DNA of 64,000 nucleotides. It comes from Varroa destructor (Eukaryota > Arthropoda > Arachnida > Mesostigmata > Varroidae). The notes beneath the pieces were generated by a model that was not told the DNA's origin, ran no database searches, and saw only the letters and a list, made by a program, of their open reading frames with translations. Shown here piece by piece: positions 26,595 to 38,135 of the stretch; within the stretch, counting starts at the first letter, position 1; each line of letters opens with the position of its first letter. The stretch covers positions 39,125,014-39,189,013 of the forward strand of contig NW_019211455.1 of assembly GCF_002443255.2 (NCBI RefSeq). The letters run 5' to 3'. The position numbers were made by a program, and so were the translations under genes.

Positions 26595-26742
26595 CTGTTT
26601 TTCTTCTGACATTTGGAAAATTTTCATCATTTGAATGTAATTTTTTTTGCCGTGTTTTTGCGTTGCTATTGCTCTTAGTAAGTTGGCAAGATTTTTCCTT
26701 TTATCGTGAACGAAAGCTTCAGCTGTCAACAAGCGATCTGGA
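26595..26742 (-). CDS. Candidate orphan exon, basic helical peptide
   Basis: 148 nt on the - strand between a ctgctatccctag acceptor (AG at 26744-26743) and a GTCTGA donor. One leading base and 49 open codons end in phase 0. The peptide starts PDRLLTAEAFVHDKRKNL and ends KIFQMSEEKQ. It is rich in Lys, Ala, Leu and Gln and would be mostly helical. The open frame extends further upstream without the acceptor (to about 26909), so the left limit is uncertain. No domain was recognised and no partner exon identified. Confidence 0.28.
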
Positions 26743-27894
26743 CTAGGGATAGCAGACAGCTTGCCACAAGCGTGTCTCCTCGAGAAGTTTTCAGTTGAGC
26801 ATAAAATAAGAGTTAATATCGATACGCTCTGCTGGTACAATGTGTTCTTCGTCGAATTTAGACGGAAAAACATCGAGATGGGCATTAATGCCCAAAGGGA
26901 ACAGCTCATTTTGCCCGAATGTTTTTGCCTTTACTGCCCAAAAATAGGTGTGAGCCTACTGCTGTGGAAAGAATAAGAAGCTTCAATGTGAGGCACATAA
27001 ACATAGAACGATGAGAAATTGTCTGAATTTTATCAAGTAGATTTTCGAAAAAATGATTATGTGCATCGCTTTGCCTTCGCGGTTTTTGCTGGCCTGGCTT
27101 CGTTCAGACGCAAGAACGACAATATGTCTTTTATTAGAACATACAAAAATTCAAATACACCGAAATTATAATGTGAACGTTGTGGCAGCAGGAGGACACT
27201 TCATATATTGAGCGCATAAAAATTCTCTATTGACTTTTCGTCAGAATTGCTTACACCAAATACGTTCTGTGCTTCACAGGCCCTAACGCCAGTTGGAAGC
27301 CGTCTGTGGATCAATCCCCAAAATCGGTAGACATTCCTGACCAATTTGAAAAAAGACAGTTTGTACCCGAATGCATGAATACTTAGAAGATTATAAAATA
27401 CGCGTCCTCATATAACTTTGATATGAGAATGGCGCCTTATTTTTGCAAATAAACAAGGTTCGTGTTGGGTTAGACAGAGTGTGGATTGAAAATCGGTACC
27501 GTTGACTAGGTTACAATTGTGTTGACAATAATTACGATTATCTAGAGACAATCATGTTCACTCAGCTCTAAAACCATTTTCCACCTTCAGTGCAATGTTA
27601 ATTGTAACTTTCTACGTCTTTTTTGTTAAAAAGTGGTGCTTGTGACTTGAGCGAATTTGCTCTCTAACTCTCCGTCGATTCTCATTAGAAAAAAGTGGGC
27701 AAAGGATGCCCACTCGGTTAATACGTACCGTCAGGTTGTTGCTTGCTCAGATTTGCCCTGTCGGAAAAAGTATGGCCTTGAAAAGGGTACTAGGTACCGA
27801 CTTCGAGATTGCGACCGTTCTTGAGTCATCGTTATTGCTGTTGGTCTTCTTCTGCTGCAGCCGTAACGCAGTTGTGTAATTGTGTTGTAATTTC
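26743..27894. other. No recognised gene
   Basis: AT-rich sequence. A GC-richer patch starts at about 27.74 kb and leads into the TAATTA block. Nothing coding was recognised. Confidence 0.45.
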
Positions 27895-28110
27895 GACCTT
27901 TTTCCGAGCCTAAAACGAAATGGAGAGGGGGAGATAAGGGGCTAAAGGAGCAACAGAGTGGAAGCATGGCGTCGCTTCTGCTAATTAACTTCCATTAATT
28001 AGTTTGCTCGTTAATTATTTTTGGCCATTCAAAAGCGGTCGTCTGCTGCTGCCGCCCGTTCAGTTCCCCGAGAAGCAATTGGGTCTCGCAAAGGCCGAAG
28101 GTGAGCGGAC
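27895..28110 (+). promoter_or_regulatory. Candidate regulatory block or 5' exon with TAATTA cluster
   Basis: Three TAATTA cores (27982-27987, 27996-28001, 28012-28017) lie within 36 bases in an otherwise GC-richer block. TAATTA is the classic core bound by many homeodomain proteins. The block ends in a stretch open in all three + frames (about 28035-28100) followed by a good donor (GAAG|GTGAGC, GT at 28101), so it could also be a first, partly untranslated exon. Inference only; the sequence alone cannot show activity. Confidence 0.3.
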
Positions 28111-29108
28111 GAAGATAGCACTAAGCTTGAGTACCTATGTGCCGTAAGAATAGATCAGATCGCCCTCGCGGGTTCGATGAAGAATTACCTATTTCCACTC
28201 ACACAATGATCTTGTTCGTTTTCTTGGTTGAGGTGGTTCGTACGATAGATTCATTATTTGTACGACAGCTTAATAAAACGCTAACGATATGTCGAGGTCA
28301 AGCCAGCATCTTGCATGTGAAAAAACCTCGTATCGATCAGGTGTTAAAGGCTTGAGAAGAACGCAGTTGACATCAACGGACTGCCAAGTTTCCTCTATTA
28401 CATGAGGCACAAACGTCTCACAATCCGAGCCGGGGCATAGGGATCAAATGGCTATCCAATGCCCAAGTAATGTTAAACGCGATCATTAAATCAAAACACT
28501 TTAAGAGCGTATATACTCAGCCAACTGGGTTCACTTACAATTTGTTTGTACGGATAGACGATTTTATATTTGAATAATTACAGATGCAATTACTTTTAAA
28601 CTACGTAAAACTAAAAATAATGGACAACCTGCCACAGACCTTCCTCAAACAGGCTTCCACTCTCTCGCGGCCCTTGTCGATGACGTCTGCTCGTCGTTTC
28701 AAGAAATCGATTGTGATAATTATACTACAACAAAGAGATCGTGCTCGCTTTGCTAACCCTATAAGCCATTTGCCTAAGGCCGTATATGATGCTTTTCTAA
28801 CCGAAACGATAATTATAGGTAGAATTTTTTTTTTTTTTTTCGTCAAACAACCTGCTAGATCTACATAATTTAGCAAAAAATACATACAACCTGTTAAAAC
28901 GATTCACCATTTGACGCTTGCCGGGAGTCGTAATCTTTTGTCAAACACTACCTACTTTACTCTTAGTACTTATTGTATTGTATGTCTTTCTGCAAAAGAT
29001 GGCAGCGCTTGGCGTTGGGCCGTAAGCGATTACCTGATGCCGCTTTTGACTTGCTTTTGCCAACTGCGTTGGTAGTTCTTCTAAACAAACAATTTCTAGA
29101 CAGTTTCT

Positions 29109-29109
<1 letters not shown>

Positions 29110-29170
<61 letters not shown>
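29110..29170. repeat. (GA)n microsatellite
   Basis: About 30 uninterrupted GA units, directly upstream of a tRNA-like segment. Confidence 0.97.
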
Positions 29171-29173
<3 letters not shown>

Positions 29174-29184
29174 CTACAATTTTT

Positions 29185-29245
29185 GCTGCATGGCTCAGTG
29201 GAAACGTGTTTGCCTATCAAGAGAACAGGGAGCGCAGAAATAGCC
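29185..29245 (+). repeat. tRNA-like SINE head
   Basis: TGGCTCAGTGG at 29191-29201 is a perfect Pol III A box, and the following tgtttgcctatcaagag resembles an anticodon arm. The B-box region (near 29230-29245) is degraded, and no acceptor stem pairs. I read it as a tRNA-derived SINE fragment, next to the (GA)n run, and not as a functional tRNA. Confidence 0.35.
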
Positions 29246-32200
29246 CAGACCTAGATGTAGACACATGATCATTCCTTGGTAAAAATCTGAAAAACCAATA
29301 AAAAGGACAACGTATACATAAATAGTAATCTCTTATGCTGTTAGGCTCCTCCATATTACTTGTACTAAGGCCCCTAATGTAAAGGTTTGTTAAAGTAATG
29401 CTAAAGCAACGATAGCAAGGCCTGTCAGCTAAAAGTCAGTGATGGAAAAAAGTTCAAGGACGTGTGTAACCTTCATTAGAGGCCTAGATGAGCGACACTG
29501 ACAAACAGAGGGCATACATTTACAACGTGTACGTCTGTGACTTCATAATTGATACAGAAATCCGAAAAAGCAAAGGTGTTCATTGTGTCTTCGTTCTCCA
29601 CTTGGAAATTTTAGTTCCAAGTATGTGGTGATTAAAACGTGCCCCTATGATATAGTGCACCACCCATAACAGCATTCAATTGGCTTTCTAAAATGATCCA
29701 GGTGATAAGCCTAATGGGGGCTCGCGATTACATTGTGACACTGTGCTCAAGGCCGTTTCTCGTCTACAAAAAGCTGATACTCAGAAGGTGATTCATCAAA
29801 GTACAAAGCTTTACTGCATATAGCTTCTGTTCCATTCTTTATTATCTAGAATTATGGGCAAAAAGGAAAGTTTTCCTTTACGTTGATCATTTACTTTTTC
29901 TATAATCAAGTCGTCTTGATTAACTTGCTGATGAACAGTACAATTTTCGTATTCGCATTTCTAATAAGCTAATTCGACAGCATCGAGAGTTTATAATTTT
30001 TATTTTACGACGCTATACGAGTTCAACCTAGCTCCCCTGGGATTAGAGCCTCCGTTAATGAAATCTATCCTTTCGTTTTTGTCTAAAGTCTACTATTTAT
30101 GTACGATAAGGCTTATCCAAATATTGTAATACTAACTGTCTTCAATAATAGGAGCGTTTACAATTACAGAGTAGTCTATCTAATGCGACTGTAGGACAAA
30201 TCGACGGTGAATATTCGTCACCCATGATTATTGCTATTGTCTTTATTTAAATATTTACTAGAAAGCCAGTTTTTTTTTTTTTCAGTCGACACTTACGAGA
30301 CCACAAACAATCGACATATCAGCTAGTTTTTTACGAAGGTAACTTTAAAAAGTTACAACTAGCAACGCAAAAAAAAACACAGCGGTAACAGGGAAAAACC
30401 GGAGCGGTGTAGGCATATCGTAGGGCGAAAAGTTTCCTTGTAGACTAGCAGTACCCAGAAAAAATTGTATCTTTTTTGCGATATAATCATTTCTGCATTC
30501 TATTGCATTACGAGTAGTCAATATTTTTTTTTTATCTAATCTCTACCGCGAAATGGATTGTAGACCGAAGGGCGGGACGGATACGAGCGATCTAAGATTT
30601 CAACCCTTGCAGAGAACGAGAATCGAATGCTGGTGAAAGTGGGCTAACTTTCGTTACAAGTTATATTGCTGCTATTAGAAAATTACTTTTCCCATGGCAG
30701 AGGCTTGTCTGGATCAATGTAAGTTAGGAAAAACTCAGATGTGAGAAAGAACATTATCGCCATTGCATTTAATGCCTTCTAACTTACACTGGTGAATGAG
30801 TCTACCTCCACAATGCGATTTCGCCTGCTTGTGCGGAACGGCTGACAGGTAATACTGACCTTCTACCGAAAATTTGCGTCCTTCAATTAAGCAGCAGTCT
30901 AATTAAAGCTATAGTAGAGTTTTGAGAATGATTTATTATGGCGAATAGTGGACCGTCACGGCCAATTGATCCGGTAGGCCATGATGTCACGCAGGAATAA
31001 AGTAAATGGCCCGTGACGCTTGCTTGAATATTCAAAGCATTATTAGCTAGATCAATGAGCGAATATCTACGGAATAAATAAACCAACGCCCCCAACAGGT
31101 ACGTAACATCGACGGCACCGAAGGATGGACCTAAACCGGTTTTTGAGAAGCTACGTTTATTGCCCAAGGGGGCATAGGTTGCTTCCTGTTAGTAAACGTG
31201 AAGCTGAAACAATGCACGATCAGTCAAATTAGATCTGAATAAAAATATCTGCACAGTATCCGTGCGTGCAACAATAATGTACAGTCGGACCTAACCTACA
31301 AATCGGCATGTATGTCTCTACAGTTTGCAAGATAAATTTGACGCTTGCAAACGTCGTAGACAAACGGATAGTTGTGAAATGCAGCTTCTGAGCTAAGACA
31401 TGTTGCAGTATTAGGTTAAGAAAGGCTAGTTAATTGTTATTAATAAAAAAACAATTTATGCCGGTTTTTCGGCGTTTGCCCAGTTATATAGCCATAAACT
31501 AACGTATTACGTATGCGCAACGTTTTTAACGTACTAGCCTGTGTTATTCCACTCTGTACATGCCTCTTATTTCGAACCTTGTAATTCAACTCTATGTTCC
31601 CTCCTTACCTAATCAGTACTAACTTTGATAGAAATAATTCTACAAGTTAGTTATTTGAAAATTAGTTGAAGCCTATGGTAACACGACAATTTTCGGGATT
31701 TGCAAACCGTGCATCAATTTTTGTCACTTTCCGTGTTTTAAAATAGTAACAAAGAGTTATACTTTATCGCTTAAGCTTGTTGACGATCATATCGTAAATT
31801 TGGCTGAGTCGCCTGATCTTGGACCCTTGAATATAACCCTCGGATCTTGAGATAGCCCTAGTAATAAATATGAATGAGTAGCTTTTATAATTCGGGTTCA
31901 ATTTGGGTGGTCATCAATCAGGGTGATTTTACTAGCTGCAATTAGTAGGCGTTTAATCTTAATGGGTCGGGAAAATTCTCATTAAATAACAGGGGCCAAA
32001 CAGATTCCACTCCTTTGGCCCCAACGTATTTTAAGGCTGAATAATTTTTCACAAGATTGTGGCTGAAGATCAAGTCGAATTCGCGATTACTCTGTCGACA
32101 CATAGGCCGAATTAGAAATGTTACCGTTTGGGTATTTGGATGTCACCAGCCAGCATTGTACCACCATCATCAGAGCAGCTGGAAATTTTTTTTTTGCTAT

Positions 32201-35200
32201 GCCTGACTAGCAACACACATCTGTATATTTACACTGTCGATAGGCCGTGAGCTAAACCTACAGAATGAGCATTAGCTCGGATGCCAGTTCTGGGCATGGC
32301 AATGGGTCGGTAAGTGTTGAATGAGTTTCATAAAATAGGTGAATATTATTATTCCGCTTCGATCCTAAGTTCTTGCCGCATCTGTAATTATTTGATAAAC
32401 GGATGATAAGTGACCGCACAGCTAATAATACCTATTCATATTCAAAGCTCGAATGGGGTTTATTTCCCAAGAAAAAAAGTGGTAGTACTTCTCAATCCTA
32501 ACCTCCACAGTGGTTTCTCTTCTTCTTGCGCAAGGCTCTCTTGTTATGAAGGACAACTTTACCATCTGCGTGACCGGTGAGCGTTGCTTTTTTTTTCAAC
32601 TGAAGCATTCCATTTAATTAGAGGGGATTCAAGTGTAGTGCAATAGCACTTTCACGTAAATTAAACGCGTTTAGGTAAAGTACCTTTTTTTTTGTTCCGC
32701 CAAGCATACAAGATAGCTTCCTTCCCATAAAGGCCTTGGTTTCATGCAGGTAAATTCATGCTATTTTGTACTTTGAATTAGTATAGAAAACGTTTCAGCT
32801 TCACTGATAATTAAATATAAAAAAAAACATTTTTATCGACTTGATACGATCAGTGCGACTGTTTATTGAGCTAATGAATAACCACTTTTCATGCCTACTA
32901 CATCTTTCCTATGGGACGTATTTTGAATTACTTGCAATTAATCAATACATTTCTTTTAATTTTAAGAATATAACAATGTCTGAAGTTCTCCGGCGTGAAA
33001 CGTCCGGAAGTATTTGGATGGCGGATCATCACCCCGAAATAAACGTCACGTATGCAAGCCTTTACTTTTTCTCCGTCTGTTTAGGCACACACCCGCCTAA
33101 AATATGTAGCCTCTCAACTGACGTTTTTAGAACTTCTTTTAGATGGATACGTGATCGCTATTAAATCTAAACAATAACAAGTGATTCAATAGTCTTAGAA
33201 TAAGTGGCGCTATGCCACACCAAATTGCTGGTCACATTCAGGCTCTTGCGACATCTCCCTCTTATAGCTAAGTTGAGAATTTATTTCTACACCTACCAAT
33301 TGGCAAGTCATAGATCTGTATTTTTTATGCTAAGAAGCAGATCTCCGTCAACTTACCATTATAACCTAATTTATAGTGGGCTGCATGTTTATACAAGCGT
33401 ACAATTCAGGTACTGTTAATATGTTTGTTTCCTCTAATAAAACTACAGTTTGTGTGAATGTAATCTTTTTTTTTTAAGATAATTTTGCCTCAAACTATCA
33501 TACTACCCTAACATGATTCATGAGGCATTCATGATTAAATGTTAGACTCCTCATAAAGCCTTTTTCTTTATCTGTTCTTACTCGTGAGTAGACTTCGAAA
33601 TGATAGGCTAATGAAAAGTCTAGCGTGTCCTTCTATAGGCTATGGCTGTAAGCAAAGGTGCATCGCATAGATGGCCTATTATTTTTCTGCAAATCAGATT
33701 AGCAAAGCATCACTTCGCTATACGCTAACAGTGTTATTTGATTTAAAGCAATAGATTCATTGCTTTACAGAAGTTTATCTAGAATATAGTAACACATACT
33801 CGTCATTATCTGTTCGAGAAGCTTACTAGCTTGCACATCATGTATTTCCACTGTGCTATCAATGGAGTTAATTTTCTCAAAACGATAGGTTTTACTGAAT
33901 AGCATTAAAAACATTAGCATCAAAGCTATCACAGAACTGGAAGCTTCTTCTACATTGTCCAAACGTAGGGCATTTCATTATTGCTTGGGTAACGATGAAG
34001 ATTAAGTGGTAATCGTAAATACTAGGTAAGAAACGAAAATTTGTTCGTTGCGACCTTCTGCGTTGTCGACCGGTTTATTTAGTCACTTTGGTCCAAACTA
34101 GTAATCTGCTGCTAAATAAATCAGTTTTTGGGAGCCTATTTGCTATCAAATAAACGATTGCATGTTTCATTTATTCGTGACTGGAGGAGACGACAATTCG
34201 TCGGAACGAGGTCCGAACCATTTGCTGGGCGCAAAGAATCTTCAGGGTGCAAGGGTGCTTCAACGGTTTTTTCTGCCATGCAATATATTATAGGGTTTGA
34301 CATTGATCCCTCTATCGAACATGTCTTCTTGTAAAAATGCAATCAATCGATGCAGCTAGGCCATTTAAAAATCCTTGTTACTCGTTTTGCTAGAGCATTT
34401 CCCGATTTACAGGAGGCGTCCATTCCCACCTAGTGCAAATCATAGTCTTTTTGGGCTGAATACGTAGTCTAACTCTGGATTTGAGCGTATCCCTTGCAGG
34501 TACCCTTTCATTTGTCTGCTTTATATCAACATATAGACACCATTTCTTGGCTCCTATAACGGTTCTCTAGAAGAATTTGTCGTTGCGACTACACGTTACT
34601 CGACGCTGCGCGACATGCTAAGTGTCCGAAAGGAGCTGTAATTTCCTGAACGCTTTATCCAGTCTATGGCGAGCCGAAGCTTCTAACTTCTAATAAAGTT
34701 CAGTATCCTCTAGATGCATAACGGCAGTCGACTGTTTGCAACGAGGATATACAGCAGAAAAAACATGTTCGAATATGGTATAGAAGTAAGCTATATTTGC
34801 ACTTGTTTACTACTAAGGCAAAAAAGAAACGGTAAAACGCTTAGCTTTGATCATCTAAAACTCTATCTTATCTTATATATACAGACCAGAAATCAAAACG
34901 TTTGAACGAGCAAGCGAGCATTCTATACTTTTTGAACACCTCGAAGTAAATTATTTGTAACTAAAAACGTAAAGAAGAAATAAGTACCAAAGGGCATGCA
35001 TCAGGTTCTCGATTAGGAACGAAGCTAAATACTGGAAAAGGGCCCCCGGAGTGCTGCGAAGGGCTTTTCGGGACTCGACTATTAGTCAGTGCCCAGTGTT
35101 TATATGATACCAGCTGTTACGTGAGGGATGCGAAAACACCGATGACGATTCTTGTTCTGGGCGACTTGTTACATCTAGTGCGAGGCATGCAAGAGGTAGA

Positions 35201-36116
35201 ACAATTTTTATTAGAGATTCGCCGAATTATACTCAGGGAGTTTATGCAGGAGTAAGAGATTTCAAATGAATCATATAGAACGATTTTGAAAGAACCATCA
35301 AAGACGTAAAGATTGTGTAAATTATTGCAGACAACCGCTAACAACTGTGGCGAAAGAACCTCATTGCGTCTAAAAAAAAGTTACATTTGCTTCAAAGTGT
35401 CATCACGGGGAACGAAACGTAGATGTGCGGGTATACCGTGAAGTCAAAAACACAATCGTCCGATTATCGCTTCGAAGACCAATTTAGACCCAAGCAAGCT
35501 GCAAAGTTCAAATGAAAAGCACACTTATTCTTACTATCTTCTTCAACTATTGAAGTGTTGCCGAGTTATCAATGCCGAGTGGTACTATCATTATGGAGGA
35601 GTTGAAGAAAACTAGGTATAGCTGTCTATAGGCCGTGGGTTCTTTACTACGATGCTTCACCTGCTTACTACTGCACTAGGTTCTACGGGTATTGTGTTAC
35701 TTTGCAAGAGAGCTCGATGTCTGTTTTACCTTAATTCCTGTAGCTGTTTATCAGATCTAGCCCCCCTGTGGCCTTTCCTCTTCCAACGCTCAATACGTAT
35801 CTTAAAGGGGAAAAGACTTACGCAATTAGAAAAACTCAAGAAAAGGAAAAAGCAAAGCCGAGATTTATTTCAACAACTAAGCTCGCAAAATATAGGAAGA
35901 AAAAAAAAAGGAAAAAAATAAGAAAAACCAACGATGGTATGTTAAATTCGAAAGCCGTTACTTCCTTTGAAGACAATTGGGATTTGGACACTTGAGGTGG
36001 CACACCGGCTTTGTATTGCTAATACCCTTTTAGCACAATTGTTGTCTTTTCTTTATGTGCCTCTTCTCCCCCTTTCGTTTTCCTTTCTCTCCATTCCCTG
36101 TTTGGACATGTACCAG

Positions 36117-36260
36117 AGTTTCTCCATTTGTCGTTTCACCTCGGCACAAGCCCGGGCAGATTCTCGCACTGAACGATGTACAAGGGAAGCCGAACGAGCG
36201 CCGTGCGTTGCATACGATTTCGTTTCGGTCACGGCCAAATAAATCCCAAGCAGAGGAAAG
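36117..36260 (+). CDS. Candidate orphan exon after a long pyrimidine tract
   Basis: 144 nt between an acceptor preceded by an unusually long C/T tract (about 36045-36105, then gtaccag) and a GTACCG donor. The frame starting with one base has 47 open codons and ends with two bases. The peptide includes PFVVSPRHKPGQILALND and RRALHTISFRSRPNKSQ: basic, Pro/Arg/Ser-rich, with no membrane segment. A second frame is also open and ends in TAA at about 36239-36241, and the - strand is open too, so the strand is not certain. No family was recognised. Confidence 0.3.
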
Positions 36261-37152
36261 GTACCGCCGCTCAGCTGGTGCTGTACATTCTGCTCTCCCA
36301 ACGGACACGAATTAGTAAACATAAAGGAAAGAGCGTTGGAAATGCCGGTGCTAAATTAAGAAAGAAGGTCAATCAATGACTGAAACTAGCTGACGGCGTT
36401 GACTTGTAGCAAGACTGTGACTACTAATCAGCAGGCCGCTGTCGAAATGGGGCCGGCTGGGAGTAGAGGGTGGGGCAAGAAGCACCTTTCACAATGGAAG
36501 GTGCATTTCCCAGATCGATGCGTTGCAATACTGATGGTTTCGACAGCTCGTTGTTTACAATAGCAGAGGCCACTGGATAAATAGTGCGCATTTTAAGTTC
36601 CGCTCTAACTCCCAATAACTTCCCTACACTTATCGTGGAATAGCATGACTAAGCTGTAGCCAGCCCGTTATTTACCATATATTCCGGTATGTGCCAATGA
36701 TCTCCCAGACCTGTTTTAATACTATAGATATTTACTCCATTTAAACCATCTGGAATTGACCTATTCGAACGAAGAAAACCTATCTGACTATGACACTTCT
36801 GTCAAGGTCGTTAAAATAGGACGTCAAAACAACCAACTGAACTTTTCGGTCCAAACACCGTAAAATCGTTCTCATACTTACGCGTTCGATTCACGGTACG
36901 AACACCTTAATTCATTATGTGACTGTATGACAATATGAACATGTTTAGCTAAATTTAAGTAAATTGTTGGCTAACGTCCTGTAAACAAATTGCTCTAGTC
37001 TGCATTTGCTTTGGTTGCCATAGGAACATTAAACACGAGACCTTTAATTTAATAACATGGTTGATACCGCTTGCGTTCAATGTTTCTATTATAATGTTTT
37101 ACTTTATCAATAAATTTTGGAAGCTCAAGACCGCGTCAGTTAACATGCCAAC

Positions 37153-37206
37153 AACGGGATTTATACCGAAAACCTTCTGGTTTCGAGGCCCAACACTGCG
37201 ACCCAC
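37153..37206 (-). repeat. tRNA-like SINE remnant
   Basis: The - strand reads TGGGTCGCAGTGTTGG (A-box and D-arm-like), an anticodon-arm-like middle, and CGGTATAAATCCCG, one or two changes from a GGTTCAAATCC B box. There are no paired acceptor stems. A tRNA-derived SINE fragment is the simplest reading. Confidence 0.35.
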
Positions 37207-38108
37207 CCCATCTCGCAGACAGATAAATCTATAGCGGATCGTGCATGCATTATTGTAAGTATTACAGGTGAATACGCAATAGCAATTTAAGTAGGTAAGC
37301 ACTATTGAGATAATGAGAATCACTTTATAAGCGTGTAATCCTGCGGATATTAGCTATAAAGATTCATTCATGATTGTTACTCCCCTCATTTCGCTACTGT
37401 CACCTCTTGCGGGTGATATACGCCCCTCATACGCATACGAATGTAACAGAAATAGACCGCATCGGATAGCGCCATCTGGTTACCCTTCAGTTAGCTGTTT
37501 CTTTGTTAGTAGTCAGCCTTAAGAAAATTTATTACCCAACCACCGAAAAAGGTTCATTATTCTTATGGCCCTTTCTGATAGGCAGAAGCTCAATATCGCA
37601 GGAGATGAATGGAAATAACACACTGTTCACCGACCTCAATTAGATTCCTGCTTATCGCCAAAATTGCGGTTAGCTCCACTTTTCAGCTGTCAATACATTC
37701 ATGGTTACATTGAGTGCATCATGATTCGTATCCGGCGTAAATCCGAGCTCAGAAACACCTACTTCTTGTGTTTCCTTTCATATATGTCTATTTCTTGTCT
37801 CTAAATATTGAAAGCCCACTCTCATATGGCGGCTCCACAATTTACGCGCATGTTCCGTGAAAGGCATTGGACTATTTAGATTCTTTGCCTAAATACGTAT
37901 ACTTGTATCACTTCTCCATGAAAATCTTTGATGAAACGTACACTTTTAGTTATCACCAGCTAATTACGAGGTTGTGGTGGGGTTTACTTAACACTCAAGC
38001 AAAGCAAGCAAAAAAGAAAATACTGGTTGAATGGAAATCGAACTAATAGCTCCGAGCATTTCAGTCTAAACAGTCTTTTCAATAAAAAAAAAGAAAAAAA
38101 AAATCCTC

Positions 38109-38135
38109 CTATAGGAAAAAAAAAAATTCCTATAG
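38109..38135. repeat. Perfect 9-bp palindrome around nine A
   Basis: CTATAGGAA (38109-38117), nine A, TTCCTATAG (38127-38135), downstream of another A-rich run. Confidence 0.9.

Larger units (their letters stand above)
28111..36116. other. Long stretch with no recognised gene
   Basis: AT-rich DNA with a (GA)n microsatellite (29110-29170), a tRNA-like SINE head (29185-29245), poly-T runs, and chance-length ORFs. A - strand piece near 28640-28712 (LKRRADVIDKGRERVEACLR) reads like a charged helix ending at GTCTGT but has a poor acceptor. A Lys-rich frame at 35.8-35.9 kb is largely low-complexity A-rich sequence. Confidence 0.45.

Noticed and set aside
28601..28885. Overlapping 94-codon frames on both strands
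   Set aside because: Mutually overlapping, cross a poly-T run, and only a short charged piece near 28640-28712 looks plausible, without a good acceptor.
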